DNA of 64,000 bases from Candidatus Saccharimonadota bacterium (GTDB taxonomy: Bacteria; Patescibacteriota; Saccharimonadia; Saccharimonadales; Saccharimonadaceae). Positions 26,887 through 36,995 of this stretch are shown piece by piece (position 1 is the stretch's first letter; each line of letters starts with the position of its first letter). The translations under genes were made by a program, and so were the position numbers. Under the pieces are notes generated by a model. It had not been told where the DNA came from, did not search any database, and was given only the letters and a program-made list of their open reading frames with translations. Where the stretch lies: assembly GCA_017556795.1 (NCBI GenBank), contig JAFYLZ010000005.1, positions 1-64,000 on the forward strand, in the 5' to 3' direction.

Positions 26887-27276
26887 ATGAAAAGAAAAAG
26901 CGGTTTTACTCTCTTAGAAATTATCATCGTGGCGGTCTTTGCGACTTTGCTACTTATTCTCTTCTTCATCCAAAAGTCCAATGTTGACGCCATGCATCGC
27001 GACGAACAGCGCAAGGAAGCAATCAACGCAATGTACTACGCTATCGAGGAAGCTTTCTACCCGGCACATGGTTATTATCCAGATTCCATTTCCGAATCCA
27101 ACATCAAGGTGATTGATCCTGCTCTTTGGACCGACCCATTTGGCTACAACCTTGGCATGGAGGGCACTTCTTATTTCTACGAACCGGCTAACTGTACTGA
27201 AGGCAAATGCAAAGAATACGTCTTGCGCGCTGAGCTCGAAAAAGAAGACATGTATATCAAGCGCAACCGCAATTAA
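26887..27276 (+). CDS. Type IV prepilin-like protein
   Basis: The 129 aa begin MKRKSGFTLLEIIIV, the class III signal peptide cleaved by prepilin peptidase before the Phe, with Glu5 of the mature protein present, followed by the hydrophobic assembly helix. The remainder resembles a major-pilin-like GspG fold; YYPDS and DPFGYNLG recall the calcium-loop region, and C162-like cysteines appear as CTEGKC. Probably extruded by the PilB encoded at 13951. The leaderless-type start is secure. Overlaps tail-to-tail with the PH-domain gene by 4 nt. Confidence 0.88.
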   Translation: MKRKSGFTLLEIIIVAVFATLLLILFFIQKSNVDAMHRDEQRKEAINAMYYAIEEAFYPAHGYYPDSISESNIKVIDPALWTDPFGYNLGMEGTSYFYEPANCTEGKCKEYVLRAELEKEDMYIKRNRN

Positions 27277-27863
27277 GCTTCTTCTTTATCTTCGTCTTTT
27301 TTGGTGTTTTTGTTAGAACGAATTAATTTTGTAATGCTGTTGAGTTCGTCGCCGCCGATGACTTCGACGTATTGCAAAGTGTAGGTAGTTTCGTCACCCA
27401 CAGTGGAGAGACGCAAGGTGCCAATCTTAAATAATTTCTGAATAATGCTGGTTTGGCGGAAGCTGGCGTCCTCGATCGAGGAAAGGTCAATCACGTTTTT
27501 CGAAGTCACCACTGGCGAAACCATAATAAATTGGATGGCGCGGCGGTTAGTAATAAAGAGTTTGTTGCAAGAGAAAACCTTGGTGGCAATTAAGCCGGCA
27601 ATGAATGCAAAAGCGATAATCGTAATCACGAGGAAAGCTAGGAAGTTGTTGCCCATAGTGTTGATTTCTGGCTGGGTCATAAACAAGAACATGAATAGTG
27701 CAGTAATTAGTACGGCGACGCCAGCAACACAGCCCCAGATTAAGAGATAGCAGATTTTAGCGCGCGAAAAAGCGAATTCAACATATTCCCCGTCTTCGAG
27801 TTTGAGGGCTGGGAAATCTTTTTTGCTGCGCTCGTGGCGAATATTGGCTAAACTCTCGTCCAT
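27273..27863 (-). CDS. Membrane protein with bacterial PH (bPH2/DUF304-like) domain
   Basis: The 196-aa protein has an acidic/basic N-terminal stretch, two membrane helices (about 38-63 and 76-98), then a beta-rich domain with the bPH2-type pattern (NKLFITNRRAIQFI ... KNVIDLSSIEDASF ... IGTLRLST). C-terminus is highly charged. Such proteins are common small-genome membrane proteins of unknown role. Normal leader with AAAGGAG before the ATG. Confidence 0.75.
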   Translation of the reverse strand: MDESLANIRHERSKKDFPALKLEDGEYVEFAFSRAKICYLLIWGCVAGVAVLITALFMFLFMTQPEINTMGNNFLAFLVITIIAFAFIAGLIATKVFSCNKLFITNRRAIQFIMVSPVVTSKNVIDLSSIEDASFRQTSIIQKLFKIGTLRLSTVGDETTYTLQYVEVIGGDELNSITKLIRSNKNTKKDEDKEEA

Positions 27864-27882
27864 ACCTTACTCCTTTGTCTAA

Positions 27883-28926
27883 TTATAGCATATTTGGGCT
27901 ATTTTTTAAATGCTCTTTCCCTTTTTCGGTCACCATGCGACCACGCGGTGTGCGGGTGAGTAAACCAAGTTTTAAGAGATACGGCTCGTAATAATCTTCG
28001 ATCGTAGTGGCTTCGTCGCCGGTAAGGGCGGCAATTGTGTTGAGACCAACTGGGCGTTCGCCGTAATTGTCGAGCATGAGTTGCATCATATTGCGATCGG
28101 CTGGATCAAGTCCGAGCTCGTCGATTTCCATTAATTTAAGAGATTCGGTAGCGATTTTGGTATCGATAATGCCATCGCCATTCACATCGGCGTAGTCGCG
28201 AACACGTTTGAAAATGCGGTTAGCGATACGTGGCGTCAGGCGCGAGCGAGTCGCAAGCAGCTTGGTGGCGTCTTGATCGATTTTGGTATTCAAAATCTTG
28301 GCTGTGCGCTGAATAATCTTCTCGATTTCTGGCTCTTTGTAATATTCAAGGCGATGAATAATGCCGAAACGATCGCGGAGCGGACCAGCGAGTGAGCCAG
28401 TGCGAGTGGTGGCGCCAATCACGGTAAAATGTGGCAAATCTAGGCGCACCGAACGAGCGGCTGGACCTTTGCCAATTACGATATCGAGCTTATAATCCTC
28501 CATCGCAGAATACAAAACCTCTTCCACGGCACGGCGAAGGCGGTGAATTTCATCAATAAATAATACGTCGCCATCTTTGAGATTGGTGAGAATCGAGGCC
28601 AAATCGCCGGCTCGTTCAATGGCTGGACCAGAGGTCACGCGGAGTCCGGCGCCGAGTTCATGCGCGATCACATTAGCCATGGTAGTCTTGCCAAGTCCCG
28701 GCGGGCCATATAATAATATATGGTCGAGAGTTCCGCCGTCATCACGTTTTTTAACGGCGTCGATTGCGAGTTTCAGATTGTTTTTGAGTCTTTCCTGCCC
28801 GATGTACTCTTGAAAATTGGTTGGACGGAGGCTAATTTCGATTTTTGCCTCCTCGGAATCAGAATTAGAGATAGTTGGCTCAACTATACGGTCTTTTAAG
28901 AAGTCATCCTGTCTCTCTATTGCCAT
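27883..28926 (-). CDS. ruvB: Holliday junction branch-migration helicase RuvB
   Basis: AAA+ motor driving branch migration with RuvA. The 347 aa match. Seen: [13 protein letters not shown], Walker [10 protein letters not shown] near residue 70-78, Walker B LFIDEIHR, sensor 1 GATTRTG with arginine finger RDRFG, and the C-terminal winged helix with TPRGR. Leaderless-type start; divergent from dnaK. ruvA is not in this window; ruvC is at 54111. Confidence 0.97.
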   Translation of the reverse strand: MAIERQDDFLKDRIVEPTISNSDSEEAKIEISLRPTNFQEYIGQERLKNNLKLAIDAVKKRDDGGTLDHILLYGPPGLGKTTMANVIAHELGAGLRVTSGPAIERAGDLASILTNLKDGDVLFIDEIHRLRRAVEEVLYSAMEDYKLDIVIGKGPAARSVRLDLPHFTVIGATTRTGSLAGPLRDRFGIIHRLEYYKEPEIEKIIQRTAKILNTKIDQDATKLLATRSRLTPRIANRIFKRVRDYADVNGDGIIDTKIATESLKLMEIDELGLDPADRNMMQLMLDNYGERPVGLNTIAALTGDEATTIEDYYEPYLLKLGLLTRTPRGRMVTEKGKEHLKNSPNML

Positions 28927-28943
28927 AGTGTTATTATAGCATC
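28927..28943 (-). promoter_or_regulatory. Leaderless-type promoter of ruvB
   Basis: TGCTATAAT with TATAAT at 28933-28938, 6 nt, ATG at 28926 (minus strand). Confidence 0.7.
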
Positions 28944-28951
28944 TATCGCTT

Positions 28952-29032
28952 AAACTATTAAATGGTTTTTCCCGGACCGTAAGCTTGGGCGAGCGCCCTT
29001 GAGCGTGTCCGGGGAAAACCGTTTAATAGTTT
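28952..29032. repeat. Long stem-loop element between ruvB and dnaK
   Basis: Arms 28952-28977 and 29007-29032 pair over 26 positions with only two G-T pairs and no other mismatch. The loop carries a GGGC/GCCC mini-hairpin. No T-run, no open frame. Confidence 0.85.
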
Positions 29033-29047
29033 TGGCGTTTTCTATTA

Positions 29048-29074
29048 TTAGCACTATTGACAAATGAGTGCCAA
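29048..29074 (+). promoter_or_regulatory. Second CIRCE-like operator overlapping the dnaK -35
   Basis: TTAGCACTA-N9-GAGTGCCAA matches the CIRCE consensus with two changed bases and the exact N9 spacing. It covers the TTGACA -35 at 29057-29062, so HrcA bound here would block RNA polymerase. Confidence 0.8.
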
Positions 29075-29085
29075 TTGACTACAAT
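29057..29085 (+). promoter_or_regulatory. dnaK promoter
   Basis: TTGACA at 29057-29062, 17-bp spacer, TACAAT at 29080-29085; the best full -35/-10 promoter in the window. Confidence 0.9.
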
Positions 29086-29094
29086 AGAGACAAG

Positions 29095-29121
29095 TTAGCA
29101 CTCACTAACATAGAGTGCTAA
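29095..29121 (+). promoter_or_regulatory. CIRCE operator (HrcA binding site)
   Basis: Perfect TTAGCACTC-N9-GAGTGCTAA immediately downstream of the -10, in the 5' untranslated region of dnaK. Predicts heat-shock control by HrcA, whose gene is not in the window. Confidence 0.95.
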
Positions 29122-29139
29122 ACGAAAGGAGTAAAAAAT

Positions 29140-31029
<1,890 letters not shown>

Positions 31030-31041
31030 TCGAGCTAACAA

Positions 31042-31071
31042 AATAACCCCCTGCAAAGGGGGTTATTTTTT
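31042..31071. terminator. Terminator between dnaK and uvrD
   Basis: AATAACCCCC-TGCAAA-GGGGGTTATTTTTT; usable from both sides. Confidence 0.92.
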
Positions 31072-33052
31072 ATTCGTAAACCGGCAAGTCGTCGTCCGGG
31101 AATTCGTCGTAATAATCCTTGAACCCGTCATTGTCGTCGTCGTAGGCGTCGTTATATTGATTCGAGCCGTACGGGTTGTAGCCGAGCTCGAGTAAGAAGC
31201 GCGATGGCATACTGTACGAGCGACCACCAAACGAAAAACGTGAAGCGGCATAGGTAAGGAAGAGTTTTTTCATGGCGCGTGTCATGCCGACGTAGGCCAA
31301 GCGACGCTCTTCTTCGAGCGAAGCTTCGTCCTCGGCGCGCGCGCTTGGGAACAAACCATCCTCCATGCCGACCAAGAACACTACTGGAAATTCCAGACCC
31401 TTGGCCGCATGCATTGTCATCAAAGTCACGGAATTATTCGAAACACTTTCATCTGCAGACGACATCAAAGAAGCATCGGCGAGAAAATCTTCCAAAGTTT
31501 CGTACTGCATCGCATTGCCGGTAAGCACGTCCAAGTTTTCGATGCGCTCTTCCCCTTGCGGAGTGCCGTCGCGGAGCAATGAGTCAAAATCAAAATACGC
31601 AATCACTTTTTTGACGATTTCGGCTGGCGACAAATCTGGCGAAGTTGTCTTAATGAAATTAGTAAGCCTCGTGAAAGAATTTTTAGCTTTACCGCTCAAG
31701 ACTTCTGGCAAATCTGCATTCTTTAGCGGTTCGGCGTCCTCCATGGCAGACATGGCATTAATGACTTTGCCAAGCGACGCGTCGCCGATGCCGGACAAAA
31801 CATTTTTGACAATGCGTTCCAAGCTGACTTGGTCGCGTTCGTTCACAAAAACTTTCAAAATCGCGAGCACGTCTTTAACTTCTTTGCGGTCATAGAAGCG
31901 CACGCCGCCGATAATTTTGTACGGAATGTGATAATTAATAAACGCGCGCTCAAAAGTATACGACTGCGCGTTGGTGCGATACAAAACTGCGAAGTCCGAA
32001 AAATTTGGAAACTGGCGGTGAAGCTCGTAGATTTTGCGCGCTACAAAGTTGGCTTCTTCGGTTTCGTCGCGGAGTGATTCAATGTCGACCGGGTCGCCGT
32101 TCTCGGCTTCGGTGAACAAAGTTTTGTCGGTACGAGTTTTGTTCTCGTTAATAATTTTTTGCGAAGCGGCCAAAATGTTGCCGGTGGAACGATAGTTTTG
32201 TTCGAGTTTGATTACTTTTGCGCCCGGGAAGTCGCGTTCGAAATGCAGAATGTTCGTAAAGTCGGCGCCGCGCCAAGAATAAATCGACTGCCAGTCGTCG
32301 CCCACCACGCAAAGATTGCGCTCTGGGCCCACCAACATTTTAATCAAATGATATTGCACCATGTTGGTATCCTGATACTCGTCGATCAAAATGTGCGCAA
32401 ACTTTTGCTGCCATTTTTTGCGAATGTCCGGATTGTTTTCGAAGAGTTCCAAAGCTTTCAAAAGTAGATCGTCAAAATCGAGTGCATTGGCATTCTTTTT
32501 GTCGAGCTCGTAGCGTTTAAAAATTTTGGCGATGTGTTTTTGATTTGGATAGAGTGCGGAAGCCTCGTATTCGTCCGGCGTCAAACCTTCGTTCTTGGAC
32601 TTGCTGATAATCGACTGAATTGACTTTGGTTTTAAGGATTTTTCGTCCGACAAACGCAGGTTCTTGATTGTGCGTTTAATTAATGAAATTTGGTCGTCCG
32701 TATCATAAATCACAAAGTTGCGATCGAGTTTCAAGGCCTCGGCTTCGATGCGGAGAATTTTTACACAAATACCATGGAAGGTGCCCATGTACGGCATAAA
32801 GCTGCGCGGTGGCAAATCACCGCGACCATCCGTGAGGCGCCACAAACGCTCGCGCATCTCGCGCGCGGCTTTGTTGGTAAACGTAACGGCCAGAATCGAT
32901 GATGGCTGCACGCCATGCGCAATCAAATTAGCGATGCGATGAGTGAGAGTTTTGGTTTTGCCAGAACCAGCGCCGGCCAAAATCAGAAGTGGTCCTTCTA
33001 GGGTTTCGACCGCTTCTTTTTGTGCTGGGTTGAGGCCTTGCAGAATATCCAT
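31070..33052 (-). CDS. UvrD/PcrA-type superfamily 1A DNA helicase
   Basis: 3'-5' helicase for repair and replication-fork maintenance. The 660 aa contain LNPAQKEAVE (Q motif), Walker A GAGSGKT near 27-34, VTFTNKAAREMRERL (Ia), DEYQDTN (II), GDDWQSIYSWRGA (III), LEQNYRST (IV), TMHAAKGLEFPVVFLVGMEDG (V) and EERRLAYVGMTRA (VI). C-terminus is shorter and lacks the usual PcrA tail. Its ATG overlaps the stop of the upstream small membrane-protein gene (TAATG). Confidence 0.95.
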   Translation of the reverse strand: MDILQGLNPAQKEAVETLEGPLLILAGAGSGKTKTLTHRIANLIAHGVQPSSILAVTFTNKAAREMRERLWRLTDGRGDLPPRSFMPYMGTFHGICVKILRIEAEALKLDRNFVIYDTDDQISLIKRTIKNLRLSDEKSLKPKSIQSIISKSKNEGLTPDEYEASALYPNQKHIAKIFKRYELDKKNANALDFDDLLLKALELFENNPDIRKKWQQKFAHILIDEYQDTNMVQYHLIKMLVGPERNLCVVGDDWQSIYSWRGADFTNILHFERDFPGAKVIKLEQNYRSTGNILAASQKIINENKTRTDKTLFTEAENGDPVDIESLRDETEEANFVARKIYELHRQFPNFSDFAVLYRTNAQSYTFERAFINYHIPYKIIGGVRFYDRKEVKDVLAILKVFVNERDQVSLERIVKNVLSGIGDASLGKVINAMSAMEDAEPLKNADLPEVLSGKAKNSFTRLTNFIKTTSPDLSPAEIVKKVIAYFDFDSLLRDGTPQGEERIENLDVLTGNAMQYETLEDFLADASLMSSADESVSNNSVTLMTMHAAKGLEFPVVFLVGMEDGLFPSARAEDEASLEEERRLAYVGMTRAMKKLFLTYAASRFSFGGRSYSMPSRFLLELGYNPYGSNQYNDAYDDDNDGFKDYYDEFPDDDLPVYE

Positions 33053-33531
33053 TATTCCGCAGCCGGCTCTTCTTCTGAGTTATTTTCTGCTTCGCTTGCG
33101 CGCAGGGTGTCAAACCATTCTTTGTAAGATGAGGCGGTTTCGCCGTGGCCGTAGTGCTCTTCCGAAATGCGATGAATGAGATATTTGTCGTTCAGTTCGT
33201 ATTCATTGTTTTCTGGATCTTCGCTCTTGATGTATTCTAGTGCAGCCTTGGCGGTGTCGGCGTCGGCGTATTCACCGTAGACTTCCCACTTGGTGATTTC
33301 GTCGTTGCTATTGTAATAGAGAACAGTGTGGGTTTTAATAGCGCCATTGATGCCACTATCTTGAGTCAAAACATATTTCGTGCCGTCGTCTTTGAAGAAA
33401 TCGTCGTTAATTTCTCTGCCGCGAGTCAAAAGCAGCACTGCCACGACGATGCCAGCAACTACCACGAGGGCAGCGATAACCCAAGCGATAATTAATTTAC
33501 TACGCTTTTTCTCTTTAGTTTTCTCTGCCAT
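33052..33531 (-). CDS. Single-pass membrane protein, 159 aa, unknown
   Basis: A short Lys-rich cytoplasmic tail, one membrane helix (about 13-35), then an exported hydrophilic domain with a mixed alpha/beta look and acidic C-terminus (EEEPAAE). No family recognised. Leader with AAAGGAG. Overlaps uvrD by one base, so it may simply provide the promoter for uvrD. Confidence 0.65.
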   Translation of the reverse strand: MAEKTKEKKRSKLIIAWVIAALVVVAGIVVAVLLLTRGREINDDFFKDDGTKYVLTQDSGINGAIKTHTVLYYNSNDEITKWEVYGEYADADTAKAALEYIKSEDPENNEYELNDKYLIHRISEEHYGHGETASSYKEWFDTLRASEAENNSEEEPAAE

Positions 33532-33563
33532 AATAACTCCTTTACTATAAAAATTATATCATA

Positions 33564-34241
33564 TTAAAGTTTGTTGATAGCCTTTGCGATGTACAAAATT
33601 GCGGGGATTTTTTCTTCGAGTCCTTTGATTTTGCTAATGAGTGCCAGCTTGGAGGTAAACATCAAACGCATAATTTTGATTTCGTCGGCACCGATGTTGC
33701 CCTGCGGGTTTTCGGCCAGCCCAGACTCGATGCTGTCCCAAACGTAGCGTTTGTCCGGCGATAGTTTTTCGCCGCTGGTGTCACGATACAAATTAATCTC
33801 TTCCCCACAGGCTCGCACCAAAGCAAACAAAAACCACGTCTCGACGATTGCCGGATTCATCAAGTCGTTCAGTGCCGTCAAAGCCTGGTCTAGAACTGGG
33901 AAAAAATCTGGGCTATCGGAATTTTCGGAAGCCTTGCTAGTTTTCTTCAGAATCAGCGTTGCGAGTTCCATGCGGTTAAAATCCGTCACCAAATTATGGT
34001 GATACTTCAGCATCTTGGCACTGGTAATAATGCCGAGTTCGCCACGGCCCTTATGGATGTTAAGGTCGATGAGGCAGAACATTTCAATGTTGCCGGCGAG
34101 TTTAGATTTTTCCTTGCGCACGCCCTTGGCGATGGCGGAAAGTTTTCCCTGCTCGGTAAGCAAATTCAAAATGCGGTCCGCTTCGCCGTAGTTGGTGCGG
34201 CGAAGAACGTAAGCGCGGGTTCGAAGATCCTGGTTAGACAT
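33564..34241 (-). CDS. recO: Recombination mediator RecO
   Basis: RecO anneals SSB-coated DNA and loads RecA with RecR. The 225 aa begin DLRTRAYVLRRTNYGEADRIL, the typical RecO OB-fold opening, followed by GVRKEKSKLAGNIEMF and a helical C-terminal domain; the C-terminal zinc cysteines seen in some RecO are missing. Start 34241 is preferred over 34289 because GGAGG lies 12 nt upstream of it. Last gene of the histidine kinase-response regulator-recO operon with an 8-nt overlap. Confidence 0.9.
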   Translation of the reverse strand: MSNQDLRTRAYVLRRTNYGEADRILNLLTEQGKLSAIAKGVRKEKSKLAGNIEMFCLIDLNIHKGRGELGIITSAKMLKYHHNLVTDFNRMELATLILKKTSKASENSDSPDFFPVLDQALTALNDLMNPAIVETWFLFALVRACGEEINLYRDTSGEKLSPDKRYVWDSIESGLAENPQGNIGADEIKIMRLMFTSKLALISKIKGLEEKIPAILYIAKAINKL

Positions 34242-34566
34242 ATTTTTTAACATCCTCCGGCAGCATCGTGTCTTTACTAATAATTCCAACTACGCCATAG
34301 CTAGATAAATCCTGTCCGGAAAAATCGAGCGACGAAATAATCACGATTGGAATTTTAGCCGTATCGTCGTAGGACGCAAGCTCATTCAAAAACGTAAAGC
34401 CGTCTGGTCCATCAAGCAAAATATCGAGAAAAATTAAATCTGGTTTTTCGTCGTCGATCGCGTTCATCGCCTCGATAGCGTTAGAAAAAATGCGGGTAGG
34501 CTGTCCCTTGCAATATCTGGCGATACATTCGGCCATCACTTCATCGTCGTCAATAATAAAAATCAT
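34234..34566 (-). CDS. Stand-alone response regulator receiver domain
   Basis: The 110 aa are only a CheY-like receiver: acidic pocket D6-D7-D8, phospho-acceptor D48 (FLDILLDGPDG), Ser78/79 in IPIVIISS, and Lys98 in IISKD. There is no output domain. Start overlaps the kinase stop (TAATG) and its end overlaps recO. It should receive phosphate from the upstream kinase; the target is unknown, possibly protein-protein. Confidence 0.93.
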   Translation of the reverse strand: MIFIIDDDEVMAECIARYCKGQPTRIFSNAIEAMNAIDDEKPDLIFLDILLDGPDGFTFLNELASYDDTAKIPIVIISSLDFSGQDLSSYGVVGIISKDTMLPEDVKKYV

Positions 34567-35246
34567 TAGAATAACCTCGCCTGTTTGGAGACCGGCAAAT
34601 CAACAAAGAAACTTGTGCCATCGCGGTGGCGGATGGCGCCAACATTGGCGTTCATGTAGCGCGAGAATTTCGAAGCGATATAGAGACCCAGACCGGAGCT
34701 GCCAGGGCGCATCGCGATGGAGGTTGGTTTTTCGACCCAGCCGCGACGCATTTCGCGCCAAACATCCATCGGCAAAGCTGGGCCAAAATCGCGAATATTG
34801 ATGCGAATTTTGCCGGCTTTTTCGTTGATTGTTAGTTCAGAACGAGTGTCTTTGCCAGAATAATGCATGGCGTTTAGTAAGAAGTTATAGACCACGCTAT
34901 ATAGCAAGTCACGATTGGCTGTGACGAGACGAGCATGGTTGTGGTAATGTACGCGGAGATCGCGCTGGTGGTAGCGGAAGAGATAATTGAGCTCACGCGT
35001 GACATCGTCGCAGACTGCGCGCACCGAAACTGGTTCCATCACAAACAAGCCGTCTTCGAGTCTGGCAATTTTCGATAAGTCATTAACTTGGCGAATGGCG
35101 CGCTCAGAAACGCTGACCATTTCGGAACGAATGTGTTCGTTAGTAGAATCTTCAAATTCGAAAGATAGAGCGAGCTGGCGCAAAACCGCAAGCGGGGCTT
35201 TGAGCTCGTGGGCAACCAAGAGTATGTTCTCTACCTCCTTTTCCAT
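34566..35246 (-). CDS. Soluble minimal histidine kinase
   Basis: 226 aa made of little more than a DHp helix pair and an HATPase domain. The phospho-His is H13 in LVAHELKAPLA; N box FLLNAMHYS; G1 box DFGPALP; G2 box GSSGLGLYIASKF. No membrane helix and no PAS, HAMP or other sensor domain. The leaderless promoter fixes the start at 35246; a longer in-frame reading to 35423 overlaps the neighbouring nuclease gene and has no promoter. Forms a pair with the adjacent receiver. Confidence 0.9.
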   Translation of the reverse strand: MEKEVENILLVAHELKAPLAVLRQLALSFEFEDSTNEHIRSEMVSVSERAIRQVNDLSKIARLEDGLFVMEPVSVRAVCDDVTRELNYLFRYHQRDLRVHYHNHARLVTANRDLLYSVVYNFLLNAMHYSGKDTRSELTINEKAGKIRINIRDFGPALPMDVWREMRRGWVEKPTSIAMRPGSSGLGLYIASKFSRYMNANVGAIRHRDGTSFFVDLPVSKQARLF

Positions 35247-35262
35247 GCCCTCATTATAGCAC
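35247..35262 (-). promoter_or_regulatory. Leaderless-type promoter of the kinase-regulator-recO operon
   Basis: TGCTATAAT with TATAAT at 35253-35258, 6 nt, ATG at 35246 (minus strand). It decides the kinase start. Confidence 0.75.
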
Positions 35263-35269
35263 GGTTTGT

Positions 35270-35998
35270 TTAGAGGCCAAGCACAGGCTCGTTGGGACAC
35301 TGCGCCAAAATTTTCTCGATCATTTCGCGCTCGGCGGCGGTCACCCAAAGCTGATATTTGGCTTTTACCGAAACTTGCCGCGCCACGTACTGGCAGCGGA
35401 ATTTTTTGTTTTTTGGTAGCCAAGTGGCGGCGTCACCATCTTTTTTGGCTTGGTTGGCGCTCGCATCGACGGCAATTAAATTAAGTGGGTCCGTAGCCAA
35501 AGCGTAGCGGGTCTCGTCGTCCATGTGGTCGAGGTCGGCACCTTTTTGCCAAGCGTCGGACAGGGCCACGACGTGATCAATCTGAATGCCGGAGCTAATC
35601 TCGGATTTTTCATTAAAAACTAAGTGCTGGCCAGTGTACGGCTCGTCATATTCGCCAGATAAAACCGTGCAGTTATCGTCGCCGAGCACGGCATTGTCAC
35701 CAAAGTCACGTTTGATAATGCGCTGACGCAAATTGCAGCCATCCACGGTTGGCCAGGTACTATAAAAACGCTCGCGCGAGTAGTTGGTTTTTGGCGAGCG
35801 ACCCTTGGTCTCTAGCTCAGCCAAAACTTCGAGCGCCGTGCGCTGGCCGGGTTCAATTGGCGTGTCGGAACTAGCCTCCGTATCGAAGCTTATAGCTTCT
35901 TCGTAGCTTTCTGGATTAAGGACGAGCCAACCACCGATGCTGGCGACAGCAACTAAGACAATTATTAGACGGCGGAACTGGTGTCCTAATCTAAACAT
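35270..35998 (-). CDS. Exported HNH-type nuclease (DUF1524 / GmrSD C-terminal family)
   Basis: The 242-aa protein has a basic N-terminus and one hydrophobic segment (about 10-27), signal peptide or anchor, then a DUF1524 nuclease domain: IQIDHVVALSDAW with the catalytic His, and DPLNLIAVDASANQAKKDGDAATWLP with the Asn/Asp metal site. Four cysteines may form disulfides, consistent with export. Leaderless-type promoter (TAAAAT). Likely degrades external DNA for nucleotide scavenging or uptake; biochemical target inferred. Confidence 0.88.
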   Translation of the reverse strand: MFRLGHQFRRLIIVLVAVASIGGWLVLNPESYEEAISFDTEASSDTPIEPGQRTALEVLAELETKGRSPKTNYSRERFYSTWPTVDGCNLRQRIIKRDFGDNAVLGDDNCTVLSGEYDEPYTGQHLVFNEKSEISSGIQIDHVVALSDAWQKGADLDHMDDETRYALATDPLNLIAVDASANQAKKDGDAATWLPKNKKFRCQYVARQVSVKAKYQLWVTAAEREMIEKILAQCPNEPVLGL

Positions 35999-36014
35999 GG
36001 GACTATTTTAGCAC
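35999..36014 (-). promoter_or_regulatory. Leaderless-type promoter of the DUF1524 nuclease
   Basis: TGCTAAAAT with TAAAAT at 36005-36010, 6 nt, ATG at 35998 (minus strand). Confidence 0.65.
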
Positions 36015-36020
36015 AAAATT

Positions 36021-36782
36021 TTATTCGTTAAAGGTGACGCTGTTGAGAACGTCGTTGAAGTCGTCGACGAAGAGATCGGAGTCGGTTCTAAGGATGGCGG
36101 TTTTGTCACGAATCTTAAAGAGAACGACGTGACCGCTGAGTTCGGTGCCAGGAATAATGCCGTAATAATGCGTTGCGTTGACATCATTAATCGTGATTTC
36201 TTCGGCGCTAAGCTTAGAATCTTTGGCCGAGACGGCTTTTTGATAATCAGCTTTGACAGCCTCGGTGCTGCGGTTGACGATTTGGACGCGAAGCGCGTTG
36301 GTCGTGGTGGCAGAATCTGGGTTGGATGAAACTTCGTTTGGATTGAGGAAGGCTTTGAAGTCGCCACCTTTGGACGCATCGGAATCGATGTAGACGCTCC
36401 AGGTGCGAGGATACTTAAAGCCGAGTGAACCATAATCTTCTGGGCCGACGAATTCTTTGTATGGATCTTTTTCACGTTCGGCGAATTCTTTTTCGAGGGC
36501 CTCAGCCTGTTCGTCTTTGGCCTTTGCTACAGCGACGGAAATTTTTTCGTCGAGATCGGTCTTGGCCTCGTTGTATTTAGCAAAGAATAGAATGAACGCA
36601 ACGAGCGCAGCAATAAAAGCGACCGATAATAGAACAATAACAATGATAAAAATCTTTTTGCTGTCAGTTTTGGTTTTTGCTACTTGAGCTTGAACTGGAA
36701 CCCTACCCGGCTGCACAGGATTAATCTGTGCCGGTGGAGTTGGCGGCAAATTAGACATTGGTTGCTGCGAATAATTATCCAT
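36021..36782 (-). CDS. Single-pass membrane protein with exported domain, unknown
   Basis: 253 aa: a Pro/Gln-rich cytoplasmic tail (1-38), membrane helix (about 43-67), a charged coiled-coil-like stretch (70-105), and an exported domain (about 110-253) starting FKYPRTWSVYI, resembling PsbP-like or DUF1795-like folds that bind small ligands or lipoproteins. Start 36782 follows from the leaderless promoter. Function unknown. Confidence 0.65.
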   Translation of the reverse strand: MDNYSQQPMSNLPPTPPAQINPVQPGRVPVQAQVAKTKTDSKKIFIIVIVLLSVAFIAALVAFILFFAKYNEAKTDLDEKISVAVAKAKDEQAEALEKEFAEREKDPYKEFVGPEDYGSLGFKYPRTWSVYIDSDASKGGDFKAFLNPNEVSSNPDSATTTNALRVQIVNRSTEAVKADYQKAVSAKDSKLSAEEITINDVNATHYYGIIPGTELSGHVVLFKIRDKTAILRTDSDLFVDDFNDVLNSVTFNE

Positions 36783-36798
36783 AAGCATATTATAACAC
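36783..36798 (-). promoter_or_regulatory. Leaderless-type promoter of the 253-aa membrane protein
   Basis: TATAAT at 36789-36794, 6 nt, ATG at 36782 (minus strand). Confidence 0.7.
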
Positions 36799-36995
36799 TA
36801 TTTAGTGAAATCTTCGGATAAAACTTCGATTTCGTTTTTGAGGTTTTTGAGGTCTTCGCGAATTTCTTTGGCGAGGCCGATTGCCTCTTTGTATTTCTTG
36901 GTGGATTCGTCTAGAGTGAATTCATCCGAATAAAACCAGCCGGTTTTTTCATCGAGGTCTTTGATTTTTTGATTAATGGTTTTTGGTGCGGTCAT
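36798..36995 (-). CDS. xseB: Exodeoxyribonuclease VII small subunit
   Basis: 65 aa, the usual size for XseB, forming a helical hairpin (TINQKIKDLDEKTGWF ... LDESTKKYKEAIGLAKEI). Binds XseA in the exonuclease VII complex that degrades single-stranded DNA to oligonucleotides. Start 36995 is supported by AAGGAGATCC directly upstream and overlaps the xseA end. Confidence 0.88.
   Translation of the reverse strand: MTAPKTINQKIKDLDEKTGWFYSDEFTLDESTKKYKEAIGLAKEIREDLKNLKNEIEVLSEDFTK

Noticed and set aside
35247-35423. N-terminal extension of the histidine kinase
   Set aside because: It lies upstream of the leaderless promoter, overlaps the nuclease gene and has Arg/Ala-rich composition without domain similarity.
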